A stretch of DNA of 64,000 nt, taken from assembly GCF_000423005.1 (NCBI RefSeq), contig NZ_AUHD01000001.1, forward strand, positions 558,001 through 622,000. Direction: 5' to 3'. Below, piece after piece: positions 16,314 through 25,104 of this stretch. A program made the position numbers and the translations under genes. This DNA is from Gelidibacter mesophilus DSM 14095. GTDB taxonomy: Bacteria > Bacteroidota > Bacteroidia > Flavobacteriales > Flavobacteriaceae. Under the pieces are notes generated by a model, which ran no database searches, was not told where the DNA came from, and worked only from the letters and a program-made list of their open reading frames with translations. Every line of letters starts with the position of its first letter. Within the stretch, counting starts at the first letter, position 1.

Positions 16314-17363
16314 ATGAGAATTTTGACGTATTTATTTTTAGTGACAGCCATCATATCTTGTAAAAATAAAGAGGAAACTATTAAAAATAAAATAACATCA
16401 GTTGCTATAGAGGAAATATATATTGATAGTACGTTAAGTATTAGGGCACTTGATATAGCCTCTGATAAAAGCTTAGCTTTTGCGGCAAACAATGCTGTTT
16501 TCGGATTGTTTAACCCTCAAACTGAGGTATGGTCTACGGCAACACAACACTATGACAGTTTGAACTTGCAATTTAGAGCGGTGGCGAGAACAGCGAATGA
16601 CTTTTTTATGCTCAGTGTGGAAAATCCTGCCTTATTATTCAAGACGGGCGAAAATGGTGCCATGGAAGTGGTATATAAAGAGGTGCATGAAAAGGTGTTT
16701 TATGATGCCCTTAGCTTTTGGAACTCTGAAGAGGGCATTGCCATTGGTGACCCAACGGAGGACTGTATGAGTATTATCATAACGAGAGATGGAGGAGAGA
16801 CTTGGAATAAAGTGCCTTGTAACAATTTACCAAAAATCATGGAAGGTGAAGCCGCTTTTGCTGCGAGCAACACGAATATTGCTATTGTGGGCAATAAAAC
16901 TTGGGTGGCCACAGGCGGAAAAACGAGTAGGATTTTATTCTCTGGTGATAAAGGCGAGACCTGGGAGGCTTTTGAAACGCCGATGATCAATGGTGAAGCA
17001 ACAACTGGTATATATTCCATTGATTTTTGCGATGAGAATAATGGATTTGCGATTGGTGGTGATTATACAAAACCTGAAAACACTAAAGCTAATAAAATGA
17101 GAACGTCAGATGGTGGCAAAACCTGGTTGTTGGTAGGCGATGGAGCGGAACCAGGCTATAGAAGTTGCGTACAATATGTTCCGAATAGCGACGGAAAGGA
17201 ACTTGTGACCGTTGGTTTTAGGGGGATTGATTACTCTAATGATTCTGGCAGTACATGGACACATTTAAGTGATGAAGGTTTTTACACGCTGCGATTTTTA
17301 AATGATAGTGTAGCCTACGCTGCAGGGAAGGGGAGAATGGCGAGATTGAAATTTCAAAACTAG
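16314..17363 (+). CDS. BNR/Asp-box beta-propeller lipoprotein
   Basis: This ~349-residue exported protein has a lipoprotein signal (MRILTYLFLVTAIISC, lipobox I-I-S-C), so the mature protein is anchored by Cys16. At least four Asp-box turns (S/T-x-D-x-G-x-T-W pattern) are visible: TRDGGETW, SGDKGETW, SDGGKTW and NDSGSTW. This indicates a beta-propeller related to photosystem-II assembly-factor YCF48-like and sialidase folds. Such flavobacterial proteins are often labelled oxidoreductase without support. The function is unknown; a periplasmic or surface binding role is likely. The ATG two codons after a GTG was chosen because it begins the signal peptide cleanly. Confidence 0.8.
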   Translation: MRILTYLFLVTAIISCKNKEETIKNKITSVAIEEIYIDSTLSIRALDIASDKSLAFAANNAVFGLFNPQTEVWSTATQHYDSLNLQFRAVARTANDFFMLSVENPALLFKTGENGAMEVVYKEVHEKVFYDALSFWNSEEGIAIGDPTEDCMSIIITRDGGETWNKVPCNNLPKIMEGEAAFAASNTNIAIVGNKTWVATGGKTSRILFSGDKGETWEAFETPMINGEATTGIYSIDFCDENNGFAIGGDYTKPENTKANKMRTSDGGKTWLLVGDGAEPGYRSCVQYVPNSDGKELVTVGFRGIDYSNDSGSTWTHLSDEGFYTLRFLNDSVAYAAGKGRMARLKFQN

Positions 17364-17385
17364 AATAGAAATTTCAGAAAAAAAA

Positions 17386-17419
17386 TCCAAATTCCAAGGG
17401 TTTGATTTTGGAATTTGGA
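17386..17419. repeat. Inverted repeat between convergent genes (TCCAAATTCCAA type)
   Basis: TCCAAATTCCAA (17386-17397) is the exact inverse of TTGGAATTTGGA (17408-17419), a 12-bp stem with a 10-base loop. A further AATTTGGAGTTTTGAATTT tail follows. It sits between convergent genes and may act as a terminator, though no long U-run follows. Words of this kind recur between flavobacterial genes. Confidence 0.6.
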
Positions 17420-17436
17420 ATTTGGAGTTTTGAATT

Positions 17437-17889
17437 TTATTCCTTATCGTGTGGATTGCCTCGTCGCTTTTTATATTCATGGAGCATTTTGCGGTTAAAC
17501 TCATCCTCGGCCGTTCTCAATTGTAGAATTTTCTTTGCTGGTAATACTTTTTGGTTCACTAGACTTTCTATAAAATCAATACGTAAGTGTTCTCTTTCTC
17601 TTTCAAATTTTATAAGATCATTCAGCATGATCTTGGCCTGTGCTTCAGAAATGTCTTCTGAAATTTGCTTACGCTTTTCGTAGCCCAGTCGTCTTTGCAT
17701 ATCTTTTTCAGTCTCATACGCATTATAAATGGGCCAAAACTTTTGTGCCTCTGTTTGGGTAAGCGCCAAACGCTCCGTAATAAAGGCAACTTTAAGCGAC
17801 TTAATTTTTTCTCTTTTATTTGAGTCTTGTGAGAATGTTGACCAAGAGGTCAATAACACCACCACTAAAACGATCATTATTTTTTTCAT
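17437..17889 (-). CDS. Spy/CpxP-like periplasmic protein linked to an ECF sigma factor
   Basis: This 150-residue exported protein has a signal peptide (MKKIMIVLVVVLLTSWSTFSQ) and a helical, charged mature part. The LALTQTEAQKFWPIYNAYE stretch resembles the LTxxQ motif region of Spy/CpxP-type periplasmic proteins. In Flavobacteriaceae, similar genes downstream of ECF sigma and anti-sigma genes are annotated as sensor of ECF-type sigma factor. Its start codon overlaps the preceding gene's stop by four bases, giving a tight sigma, membrane protein, periplasmic protein operon. A role in sensing envelope stress is inference from that order. Confidence 0.72.
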   Translation of the reverse strand: MKKIMIVLVVVLLTSWSTFSQDSNKREKIKSLKVAFITERLALTQTEAQKFWPIYNAYETEKDMQRRLGYEKRKQISEDISEAQAKIMLNDLIKFEREREHLRIDFIESLVNQKVLPAKKILQLRTAEDEFNRKMLHEYKKRRGNPHDKE

Positions 17890-18398
17890 TTTTCAAATAT
17901 TAAATCTTCAATAGAAGTATTGTTAAGAAGATAACTTTCCAAAGACTCTTCTGTAAGTGTATTAGAGACAAAATTGTCTAAAACTAGGTCTTCTTCATTT
18001 AAAAGTGAAGCAATGTCATAAATGTTGAGGTTTTCATCATTCAAATAATCTTCAATAGAAGCAGTTTCAACCTGGTTAATGGATAGACTGTCTGGCGATT
18101 TTGTAAAAACCGTAAGCATCAAAACCAAAGAGGCCGCAATGCCTGAAGCGTAGGCTGCATTTCGCAAAGACATAAATGATCTTACTTTTGGTTGTTTTTC
18201 GTTTGTAAGACGTGTTTGCAATTGGGCATCAAAATTTTCAAAATAGTTTTCTGGAACGCTATGGCCAGAATTTTTTATTGCCGCCATTTCTTTTTGAACA
18301 TTGATTTTAGCAAATAAACGCTCATCAAAACTTTCAAAATAGGAATCGGGTGTTTTAAGACCTGTTTCATTTATATTATGTAAACTCCTTTTTTTCAT
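17886..18398 (-). CDS. Membrane-anchored putative anti-sigma factor
   Basis: This 170-residue protein carries one transmembrane helix near residues 88-108 (AAYASGIAASLVLMLTVF). The N-terminal half would be cytoplasmic, with two similar GL/PDSYFESFDERL and VPENYFENFDAQL repeats, and an acidic C-terminal part (EDYLNDENL, LLNEEDLVLD) would be periplasmic. No zinc-binding anti-sigma motif is present. The position directly after an ECF sigma gene and before a Spy-like exported protein makes an anti-sigma role likely. The two FES/FEN-FD repeats could be the sigma-binding part. I do not recognise a named family. Confidence 0.62.
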   Translation of the reverse strand: MKKRSLHNINETGLKTPDSYFESFDERLFAKINVQKEMAAIKNSGHSVPENYFENFDAQLQTRLTNEKQPKVRSFMSLRNAAYASGIAASLVLMLTVFTKSPDSLSINQVETASIEDYLNDENLNIYDIASLLNEEDLVLDNFVSNTLTEESLESYLLNNTSIEDLIFEK

Positions 18399-18431
18399 GC
18401 TATTACTAGGACTATCAATTAAGTAAAAGGT

Positions 18432-18974
18432 TTAATCATTGGTTAAATAAGCTTCAATCTTTTTTACGGCAATATGATAAGAGGCTTTTAAAGCGCCTTC
18501 ACTTGTCTCTAATATTTCAGACATTTCTGAATATTTTAAATCATCAAAATAACGCATATTAAAGACGAGCTTTTGTTTTAGGGGTAATGTTGCGATGGCT
18601 TTTTGTAACTTTAACTGAATATCGATGCCTTCAAAATAAACATCTGCCTGAAGATTTTCAATGGTTTGCTGTTGCAATTCTTCGCTGGTAATGCTTTTTA
18701 ATCTCGCATTCGTTTTGAGATGTGTGATGGCTTCATTGGTTGCAATCCGATACATCCAAGAGTAGAGTTTACTTTCGCCTTTAAAACTGTGGATATTTTT
18801 ATAAATCTTAATAAAAGTATTCTGCAATACGTCATCAGCATCATCGTGGCTCATCACTATTTTTCGTATGTGCCAATATAAACGTTCCTTGTAGAGGTTA
18901 AGCAACTCTTTAAAGGCCGTTTCTTTGGTCTTTTCGGATGTTAATCTTAAAATGAGTTCCTCGTCGTGGTCCAC
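18432..18974 (-). CDS. RNA polymerase ECF-type sigma factor
   Basis: This 180-residue sigma-70 family factor has region 2 (YKERLYWHIRKIVMSHDDADDVLQNTFIKIYKNIHSFKGESKLYSWMYRIATNEAI) and region 4 (ALPLKQKLVFNMRYFDDLKYSEMSEILETSEGALKASYHIAVKKIE) with little between them, the ECF layout. The start is a GTG (M-D-H-D-E-E); no in-frame ATG lies close upstream. The next two genes, a single-span membrane protein and an exported Spy-like protein, are probably its regulators. The target regulon cannot be read here. Confidence 0.9.
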   Translation of the reverse strand: MDHDEELILRLTSEKTKETAFKELLNLYKERLYWHIRKIVMSHDDADDVLQNTFIKIYKNIHSFKGESKLYSWMYRIATNEAITHLKTNARLKSITSEELQQQTIENLQADVYFEGIDIQLKLQKAIATLPLKQKLVFNMRYFDDLKYSEMSEILETSEGALKASYHIAVKKIEAYLTND

Positions 18975-19125
18975 AAAAACGTTTTTTAATAAGACTGCTG
19001 AAGATATAAAAAGTTTAATCGAATTTGTTAAAAAATATTTCTAGAAATTCATTGCTGATAATCAATTGATTAAGTGAAATATAATCGTTAAAAAGCATAT
19101 ATTATCGATGAATTGTATTTTTTTC

Positions 19126-19156
19126 TTGTTTTATATTGTGAAAAGTAATATGTTTA
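19126..19156 (+). promoter_or_regulatory. Promoter for a candidate small RNA
   Basis: TTG at 19126-19128 and TATGTTTA at 19149-19156 (7 of 8 to TAnnTTTG) are separated by 20 bases. No open reading frame follows, but a hairpin with a strong U-run ends about 90 bases downstream. Confidence 0.45.
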
Positions 19157-19162
19157 CAGTCC

Positions 19163-19249
19163 CTAACTAACTTTATCAGTTGATGCTCCCAAGCATTGAC
19201 AACCAGAAGAAAAGGATGCGCTTTGGTAGTGGCATCCTTTTTTTTATTA
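19163..19249 (+). ncRNA. Candidate small noncoding RNA with intrinsic terminator
   Basis: Between the promoter-like element and a strong terminator lies an ~87-base stretch with no ORF. It shows a short hairpin ATGCT-ccca-AGCAT (19183-19196), with GTT/AAC extending the stem across a bulge, a purine-rich linker, then AAAGGATGC paired with GCATCCTTT (19211-19240) followed by eight or more U residues. The layout (promoter, hairpin, linker, terminator) is that of a small RNA. An alternative is that the hairpin only terminates leftward transcription of the ABC exporter gene. No Rfam family is assigned by me. Confidence 0.45.
19211..19248 (+). terminator. Strong rho-independent terminator
   Basis: A 9-bp perfect stem AAAGGATGC/GCATCCTTT with a 12-base loop is followed by a run of T residues on the plus strand. 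No plus-strand protein gene precedes it, which supports a small transcript. Confidence 0.7.
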
Positions 19250-19257
19250 GTGAAACC

Positions 19258-19295
19258 CACAACCCGGTAGCGGAACATATTGTAATATGTTGGTT
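19258..19295. repeat. Palindromic intergenic element
   Basis: AACATATT-gt-AATATGTT (19274-19291) is a perfect 8+8 inverted repeat. It is extended by CAACC and GGTTG arms, with a one-sided bulge (cggtagcgg) on the left. The element lies between the exporter gene's stop and the candidate small RNA. It does not match a terminator, having no U-run. Its nature is unknown. Confidence 0.5.
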
Positions 19296-19415
19296 GGGCT
19301 ATTCTCGATTTTGGGCAGGATCGGGTTCTAAATCAAAAAGATAGAAGGGTTTAGAGGGTCAAAATAAGTAATATAATATTTTCTTAAGAGTGTAGTTTCG
19401 GTGGTTTCTTAATGG

Positions 19416-21242
19416 CTACTCAAAGCTCTGCATGTCTACAAGCATTTTGTAAACTCCTTTTTTCTCTATAAGTTCATTGTGTTTGCCTTGCTCAACGATT
19501 TCACCTTTTTGCATCACGATAATTTCATCAGCATTTTGGATGGTTGACAATCTATGGGCAATAACAATAGAGGTTCTGTTGCGCATCATGTTTTCCAAGG
19601 CTGACTGGACCAAACGTTCGCTTTCTGTGTCAAGGGCCGAAGTAGCTTCGTCTAAAATCATAATTGGTGGATTTTTAAGAACTGCTCGCGCAATGCTTAA
19701 GCGTTGTTTTTGACCTCCAGATAATTTATTCCCAGAATCACCAATATTGGAGTTGATGCCGAAAGGTAAATCATTAACAAATTCCCACGCGTTAGCAATT
19801 TTTAAGGCATCTATCACTTCTTCATCGGTGGCATCTTGCTTACCAATTTTAATATTGTTTTTTATAGTGTCATTGAACAATATCGAGTCTTGAGAGACGA
19901 CGCCAAGCATGCGTCTTAGTGATGTTATGGAAAGGTTTTTAATATCTACGCCGTCAATGGAGATTCTACCTTCATTCACGTCATAAAATCTTGTGATGAG
20001 ATTGGCAATAGTGCTTTTTCCGCTTCCAGACTGACCTACCAGTGCTACAGTTTTTCCTTTAGGCACCTTTAGGCTGAAGTTTTTGAGAACTAAATGATCC
20101 TCATATTTGAAGGAGATATTATCAATCAAGACGTCCGATTCAAATTCATTTTTGATTACTGGATCCTCAATTTCCTTGATGGTGTTTTCCGTTTCTAAAA
20201 ATTCTAGAATTCTATTGGCTGCACCATCGCCCTTTTTAACGCCATAGCTTGCCTTGGCAATCGCTTTTGCAGGGGTGAGAATGTTGTAGGCCAAAAGGAT
20301 ATAGCCAATAAAGAACGTAGGATCCATGGATTGGTCTATAAATACCAAATAACCACCAAAAACCAAAAGAATCCCAATTACTATAATTCCGAGAAATTCG
20401 CTCATTGGAGACGCCAAATTTTGACGGTTTAGCAAAGTGTTGGAATAATGGTAATAGCGTTCATTGGAATCTTCAAACTTTTTTGCGAACACCTTTTCCA
20501 CATCAAAGGCTTTGATTATCCGTAATCCGGTCATGGTTTCTTCAAGAATGGATAAGAAAACACCCTGTTCTTCTTGAACTTTTAAAGATCCTTTTTTCAG
20601 TGATTTACCAATTTTTGAGATGATGATGCCTGATATCGGTAAAAAGACAAAAACAAACAAAGTTAACTTGGCGCTCATCATCAACATCACCACCAACGAG
20701 AATAAGATGGTCAAAGGTTCTCTGACAATCATTTCCAACACCGCTAAAAACGAATTTTTCACTTCATCCACATCGGCGCTAACACGAGAAATTGTATCGC
20801 CTTTTGATTTTTCGGAATAAAAGGCGAGCGGTAAGGTGACTATTTTATCAAAAAGCACATTTCTGATGTCTTTTAAAACGCCATTTCTCAAAAATGTGAT
20901 ATAATACATGGCGAGATAATTGAAAACGTTTTTCAGTAAGAACATACTAATGATCACGGATACCATGAGCATTAGAACTTTGAAATCGCCATACTTTTCA
21001 ATTTTATCAACAATAAAAAAGTTAAGGTAATCTTCCATATACCCCTTAATGTTCAAGAGTCCCTCGTAGGTAGGTTCTATGAAAACTTCTCGTTTTTCAC
21101 TGAAAATAACTTTTAATACAGGAATTAAAGCAACGAAAGAAAGCGTGCTAAAGAGTGCATAAAGGATGTTGAAAAAAATGTTGAGATAGGCATATTTTTT
21201 ATACGGAATAATAAACCGATAAAACTTTTTTAAATTCTCCAT
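19416..21242 (-). CDS. ABC transporter, fused permease and ATPase (MsbA-like)
   Basis: This 608-residue half-transporter has an N-terminal six-helix exporter domain (residues ~20-320) and a C-terminal nucleotide-binding domain. Walker A is VALVGQSGSGKSTIAN, the Q-loop lies near GVVSQDSILFNDT, the signature is NKLSGGQKQRLSIARA, Walker B is PIMILDEATSALD, and the switch histidine is in IVIAHRLST. The arrangement matches the lipid-exporting MsbA/multidrug group; lipid A flipping is possible but cannot be decided. Its start codon abuts the stop of the phosphosugar mutase gene (TAA then ATG), so both are co-transcribed. Confidence 0.9.
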   Translation of the reverse strand: MENLKKFYRFIIPYKKYAYLNIFFNILYALFSTLSFVALIPVLKVIFSEKREVFIEPTYEGLLNIKGYMEDYLNFFIVDKIEKYGDFKVLMLMVSVIISMFLLKNVFNYLAMYYITFLRNGVLKDIRNVLFDKIVTLPLAFYSEKSKGDTISRVSADVDEVKNSFLAVLEMIVREPLTILFSLVVMLMMSAKLTLFVFVFLPISGIIISKIGKSLKKGSLKVQEEQGVFLSILEETMTGLRIIKAFDVEKVFAKKFEDSNERYYHYSNTLLNRQNLASPMSEFLGIIVIGILLVFGGYLVFIDQSMDPTFFIGYILLAYNILTPAKAIAKASYGVKKGDGAANRILEFLETENTIKEIEDPVIKNEFESDVLIDNISFKYEDHLVLKNFSLKVPKGKTVALVGQSGSGKSTIANLITRFYDVNEGRISIDGVDIKNLSITSLRRMLGVVSQDSILFNDTIKNNIKIGKQDATDEEVIDALKIANAWEFVNDLPFGINSNIGDSGNKLSGGQKQRLSIARAVLKNPPIMILDEATSALDTESERLVQSALENMMRNRTSIVIAHRLSTIQNADEIIVMQKGEIVEQGKHNELIEKKGVYKMLVDMQSFE

Positions 21243-22970
21243 TTAACTGAGATTCATGTCTTTTAAAATACCGTCAATTTTTTTCTGCAATTGGCTTTCC
21301 ACTGAAGCATATGCTTCTTCGGAGGACAAAGCGGCATTAACGCTGATGTAAAATTTTATCTTAGGTTCAGTACCACTTGGTCGCAACGCTATTTTACTAC
21401 CATCTTCAGTATAATAAATAATAACGTTTGATTTTGGGATATCGATAGCTTCGTCTTTATTGGAAATAAAATTCTTAGCCTTTGACGTTTGGTAATCCTC
21501 AATTCGTGTCACTTTAGAGCCATTGATCGCTTTTAAAGGGTTTTCTCGGGCATCAATCATCATTTGCTTGATTTCTTGAGCGCCTTCCATTCCTTTTTTG
21601 GTGATTGCCACGAGGTGTTCTTTATAAAGCCCGTGAGATACAAATAACTGCAATAATGTTTTATAGAAAGAACTGCCATCAGTTTTAGCCTGTGCGGCAA
21701 TTTCGCAAGCCAATAGGGTAGAGGTCACGGCATCTTTATCACGCACAAAATCACCTACCATATAACCAAAACTCTCTTCGCCACCACCAATAAAGTCGAG
21801 CTCAGGGAAATCCTTGATCATTTTGGCAATCCATTTAAAACCGGTGAGGCCTTCTTTATATTCAACACCGTATGATTTTGTCAAAACCTCCACCATTGGT
21901 GTCGAAACAATCGTCGAGCCCACAAATTCGTTGCCATCCAACTTCCCTTGTTTTTTCCATTGTTTTAATAGGAAATCGGTCATTACTAACATGGTCTGGT
22001 TGCCATTGAGAAGAATTAAGTTGCCTTCCAAATTTCTAACTGCAACCCCTAAGCGATCACAATCAGGATCTGTACCTATGACAATATCTGCATTTGTTTT
22101 TTCAGCCAATTCCAATGCCATCTTTAAAGCTTCTGGCTCTTCTGGGTTTGGTGATTTAACCGTTGGGAAATCACCATTTGGTTCTTGCTGTTCCTTAACA
22201 AGGTGAACATTGTTATAACCCGCGCGTTTAAGTGTTTCAGGAACTGTGGTTATGGAGGTACCATGGAGTGAGGTAAAGACAACAGTCACGTCGTCTTTTG
22301 ATTTTTGCGTTGTAAAGTTGGCATTTTTTACCGAAGCATTGATAAAGGCGTCATCTACTTTCTTCCCAATAATCTCAATGTAGTTGTCCTTAGCTTTAAA
22401 ATTGATTTCAGAATAATCCAAACTGTTAATTTCATCCACAATGGCAGCATCTTGTGGTGGTACCAATTGGCCACCATCTTGCCAATACACTTTAAAACCA
22501 TTGTATTCTGGAGGGTTGTGAGAGGCGGTTAATACGATCCCACAGTGACAATCCAAATGTCTTACTGAAAATGATAATTCTGGCGTGGTGCGCAAATCTT
22601 CAAATAAATAAACTTGAATGTCATTCGCTGAAAACACATCGGCGACAACTTTTGCCAAGGACTTACTGTTGTGGCGACAGTCATAAGCAATCACCACTTT
22701 AGGAGTTTCATCAGGGAATTGTTGGTGTAAGTAATTGCTCAAGCCCTGTGTGTTTCTTCCAAGCGTATATTTGTTTATACGATTGGTGCCAACGCCCATA
22801 ATACCACGCATACCACCGGTACCAAATTCTAAATCCTTATAAAATGCTTCTTGGATTTCTTTGGGATGAAAAGCGATACTATCCTTAATTTTTTCCTGGG
22901 TTTCTTGATCAAAAGTTGGGGTTAGCCATGTATTGATGCGTTCTAGAATCTTTGGTTCAATGTGTATCAT
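21243..22970 (-). CDS. Phospho-sugar mutase (phosphoglucomutase/phosphomannomutase)
   Basis: This 575-residue alpha-D-phosphohexomutase interconverts hexose 1- and 6-phosphates through a phosphoserine. All four family loops are visible: the phosphoserine loop [18 protein letters not shown], the metal-binding loop [10 protein letters not shown], the sugar loop GGEESFGYM, and the phosphate loop [12 protein letters not shown]. The ~575-residue length is that of the PgcA-type mutase of Firmicutes and Bacteroidota. It is first in a two-gene leftward unit with the MsbA-like exporter, a likely link to envelope glycan supply (inference). A -7 box lies just upstream. Confidence 0.92.
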   Translation of the reverse strand: MIHIEPKILERINTWLTPTFDQETQEKIKDSIAFHPKEIQEAFYKDLEFGTGGMRGIMGVGTNRINKYTLGRNTQGLSNYLHQQFPDETPKVVIAYDCRHNSKSLAKVVADVFSANDIQVYLFEDLRTTPELSFSVRHLDCHCGIVLTASHNPPEYNGFKVYWQDGGQLVPPQDAAIVDEINSLDYSEINFKAKDNYIEIIGKKVDDAFINASVKNANFTTQKSKDDVTVVFTSLHGTSITTVPETLKRAGYNNVHLVKEQQEPNGDFPTVKSPNPEEPEALKMALELAEKTNADIVIGTDPDCDRLGVAVRNLEGNLILLNGNQTMLVMTDFLLKQWKKQGKLDGNEFVGSTIVSTPMVEVLTKSYGVEYKEGLTGFKWIAKMIKDFPELDFIGGGEESFGYMVGDFVRDKDAVTSTLLACEIAAQAKTDGSSFYKTLLQLFVSHGLYKEHLVAITKKGMEGAQEIKQMMIDARENPLKAINGSKVTRIEDYQTSKAKNFISNKDEAIDIPKSNVIIYYTEDGSKIALRPSGTEPKIKFYISVNAALSSEEAYASVESQLQKKIDGILKDMNLS

Positions 22971-22995
22971 GGTGGTTATTTTAAGAGTTACATTA

Positions 22996-23003
22996 CAAAA
23001 CTA
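22996..23003 (-). promoter_or_regulatory. -7 box upstream of the phosphosugar mutase gene
   Basis: On the minus strand this is TAGTTTTG, a perfect TAnnTTTG, 25 bases before the start codon, inside the 59-base gap to the glycosyltransferase gene. Confidence 0.5.
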
Positions 23004-23029
23004 AACAAATGTTGACTGAATATAGGTTA

Positions 23030-23989
23030 TTATTTAGCAGATTGGAAATTTAATTCGTCATTAATAAGATAGCGTTTTTTGTCTTCTTTAGTTCGCAAAA
23101 TAATTTCACCCAAAAACCCAGCAATAAAAAATTGCGTTCCTATGATCATGGTAGAAAGTGCGACATAGAATTGAGGACGATCCGTAATTAATCTTCCAGT
23201 GGTATTTAAAAAGAGTTTATCAATGCCTAAATAGAGTGTGAAAGCAAGTCCTATAAATAACATAATGACACCCAAAGCTCCAAAAAGATGCATCGGCCGT
23301 CTTGCAAAACGAGAAAGGAACCAAATAGTCAGCAAATCGAGAAACCCATGAATAAACCGATTCATACCAAATTTGGTGCTTCCGTATTTACGGGCTTGGT
23401 GCAGTACAACTTTTTCACCGATATTTGAAAATCCAGCGTTTTTGGCTAAAACAGGAATGTAGCGGTGCATTTCGCCATTGACATCAATGTTTTTGACCAC
23501 ATTAATATTGTACGCCTTTAGGCCGCAATTAAAATCATTTAACTTGACGCCAGAGGTTTTACGTGCTGCCCAATTGAACAATTTGGAGGGCAAGTTTTTT
23601 GACACTACAGAATCATAACGTTTTTTCTTCCAACCGGAAACCAAGTCATAATGCTCTTTGGTAATCATGCTATAAAGCTCTGGTATTTCTTCAGGACTAT
23701 CCTGTAAATCAGCATCCATGGTGATGACGACATCGCCATTTGCTTTTTCAAATCCAGCATGAAGTGCTTGGGATTTTCCGAAATTTCGCAAAAATCGAAT
23801 TCCTTTTACACTGCTGTCTTGTTGAGATAATTTTTTAATAATCTTCCAAGAACCATCAGTGCTGCCATCATCAATAAAGATGATTTCATAAGAAAAATGA
23901 TTGGACTGCATAACTTTAGCAATCCAATCATATAATTCAGTTAACGACTCTTGTTCGTTGAGTAGTGGTATGACTACTGATATGTTCAT
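23030..23989 (-). CDS. GT2 family glycosyltransferase (polyprenyl-phosphate glycosyltransferase type)
   Basis: This 319-residue membrane-bound glycosyltransferase has an N-terminal GT-A domain: SVVIPLLNEQESL, IIFIDDGSTDGSW, the DXD-like VITMDADLQDSPEEIPEL, and RYIPVLAKNAGF. Two C-terminal transmembrane helices follow (MHLFGALGVIMLFIGLAF and a second near FFIAGFLGEIIL). This layout is that of GtrB/DpmA-like enzymes that load a sugar from a nucleotide sugar onto polyprenyl phosphate at the cytoplasmic face. The acceptor pathway is not shown by the neighbours. It stands upstream of the mutase and exporter genes in the same orientation. Confidence 0.88.
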   Translation of the reverse strand: MNISVVIPLLNEQESLTELYDWIAKVMQSNHFSYEIIFIDDGSTDGSWKIIKKLSQQDSSVKGIRFLRNFGKSQALHAGFEKANGDVVITMDADLQDSPEEIPELYSMITKEHYDLVSGWKKKRYDSVVSKNLPSKLFNWAARKTSGVKLNDFNCGLKAYNINVVKNIDVNGEMHRYIPVLAKNAGFSNIGEKVVLHQARKYGSTKFGMNRFIHGFLDLLTIWFLSRFARRPMHLFGALGVIMLFIGLAFTLYLGIDKLFLNTTGRLITDRPQFYVALSTMIIGTQFFIAGFLGEIILRTKEDKKRYLINDELNFQSAK

Positions 23990-24045
23990 TTTGGTGTGTT
24001 CAAGATGTAATCCTTCAAAAGTAACAAAATTACTTCAAAGCCGTT

Positions 24046-24561
24046 TTATTCTTTTTTCATTATCAAACCTGCAATAAGACCATAAATGAGACCAAAAAGA
24101 CCACTCAATGCTAACCATAAAGCACTTGAAATGGCAGGATTTGTTAGCATTTCGACAAACTTCATTCCTTGGTCAACCATTTCTTGAGTCATATCAGGGT
24201 TTTGCTCTAACATATTGTCTCGGGCTACATCCATCATTTGATTCATGAAATCTGGATCAATAATATAATTGAATATTAACGAATAAATTACAAAAACTAT
24301 AGCGCTTATAATTGCAATCAATACGCCCACCTTTAACGCTTCACTTAAGGATAACAGATTGCCATTTTTCTTTTTATATTGTGATACCGCATAAAAAATG
24401 ACAATTGGGAAAATAAGATAATAAATAGCTGTTGGCCATTGTGCGCCTTTTAGGGCTAATCCGGTGACATAAGTCAGTACTGAGATAACGACCATTACAA
24501 GTCCTAAAATCACGCCATAATTAATAGAGAATTTGCCAGGTGCTAGATTTTGTGTTTCCAT
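24046..24561 (-). CDS. DUF4199 domain-containing membrane protein
   Basis: This 171-residue integral membrane protein has four predicted helices (INYGVILGLVMVVISVLTYV, the AIYYLIFPIVIFYAV region, VGVLIAIISAIVFVIYSLIF, and a C-terminal ALWLALSGLFGLIYGLIAGLI). The layout with a soluble DPDFMNQMMD...MLEQNPDMT loop fits the DUF4199 family, which is nearly confined to Bacteroidota. No function is known for the family and none can be inferred here. A TATATTTG -7 box precedes it. Confidence 0.82.
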   Translation of the reverse strand: METQNLAPGKFSINYGVILGLVMVVISVLTYVTGLALKGAQWPTAIYYLIFPIVIFYAVSQYKKKNGNLLSLSEALKVGVLIAIISAIVFVIYSLIFNYIIDPDFMNQMMDVARDNMLEQNPDMTQEMVDQGMKFVEMLTNPAISSALWLALSGLFGLIYGLIAGLIMKKE

Positions 24562-24599
24562 AATATTTGGTTTAATTAGTTTGTTTATTAGTTAGTAAG

Positions 24600-24607
24600 C
24601 AAATATA
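24600..24607 (-). promoter_or_regulatory. -7 box of the DUF4199 gene
   Basis: On the minus strand this is TATATTTG, a perfect TAnnTTTG, 38 bases before the start codon. Confidence 0.5.
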
Positions 24608-24732
24608 GAAAAACGTTACAAAATAAGTTCCGTGAAGCGTGGAATGTTGGTGCTAGACACAGAATATTTTATAAATAAATTGAAACCTAATATTCACTCA
24701 ATAACTAAATGTAAAAAATAAAGCAAAATCTA

Positions 24733-24762
24733 TTGCATAGAAGTAAAAAATACTTAAATTTG
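24733..24762 (+). promoter_or_regulatory. Promoter of the ribosomal protein L31 gene
   Basis: TTG (24733-24735), a 19-base spacer, then TAAATTTG (24755-24762). Both elements match the Bacteroidota primary-sigma consensus exactly, with ideal spacing. Confidence 0.8.
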
Positions 24763-24799
24763 CACTTCCAAAAATTGAACGATATTAAAGTATTTAGAG

Positions 24800-25051
24800 A
24801 TGAAAAAAGGTATACATCCAGAGAATTATAGACTTGTAGCATTTAAAGATATGTCCAATGAAGACGTGTTCTTGACAAAATCTACAGCAGATACAAATGA
24901 AACTATTGACGTTGACGGGGTTGAGTATCCACTTGTAAAGATGGAGATTTCAAGATCATCTCATCCATTTTACACCGGTAAATCGAAATTAGTTGATACT
25001 GCTGGTCGTATTGATAAATTCAAAAATAAATACGCTAAATTCCAAAAATAA
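24800..25051 (+). CDS. rpmE2: 50S ribosomal protein L31 type B (zinc-independent)
   Basis: This 83-residue ribosomal protein begins [20 protein letters not shown] and contains [24 protein letters not shown], the type B L31 signature. It has no cysteine at all, so it is the C-minus form that does not bind zinc. In organisms with both forms, the C-minus paralogue replaces the zinc form under zinc limitation; only one copy is visible here. It has a consensus promoter and a strong terminator, so it is monocistronic. Confidence 0.96.
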   Translation: MKKGIHPENYRLVAFKDMSNEDVFLTKSTADTNETIDVDGVEYPLVKMEISRSSHPFYTGKSKLVDTAGRIDKFKNKYAKFQK

Positions 25052-25070
25052 TTTAGTGTACATCATATTG

Positions 25071-25104
25071 AAAGCCTTCAGATATTCTCTGAAGGCTTTT
25101 TTGT
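25071..25104 (+). terminator. Terminator of rpmE2
   Basis: A 12-bp perfect stem AAAGCCTTCAGA/TCTGAAGGCTTT with a 5-base loop is followed by a T-run. Confidence 0.9.

Noticed and set aside
19255-19345. tRNA remnant
   Set aside because: Words such as GGGTTCTAAATC recall a T-arm, but no acceptor stem, D-arm or anticodon arm can be folded around them.
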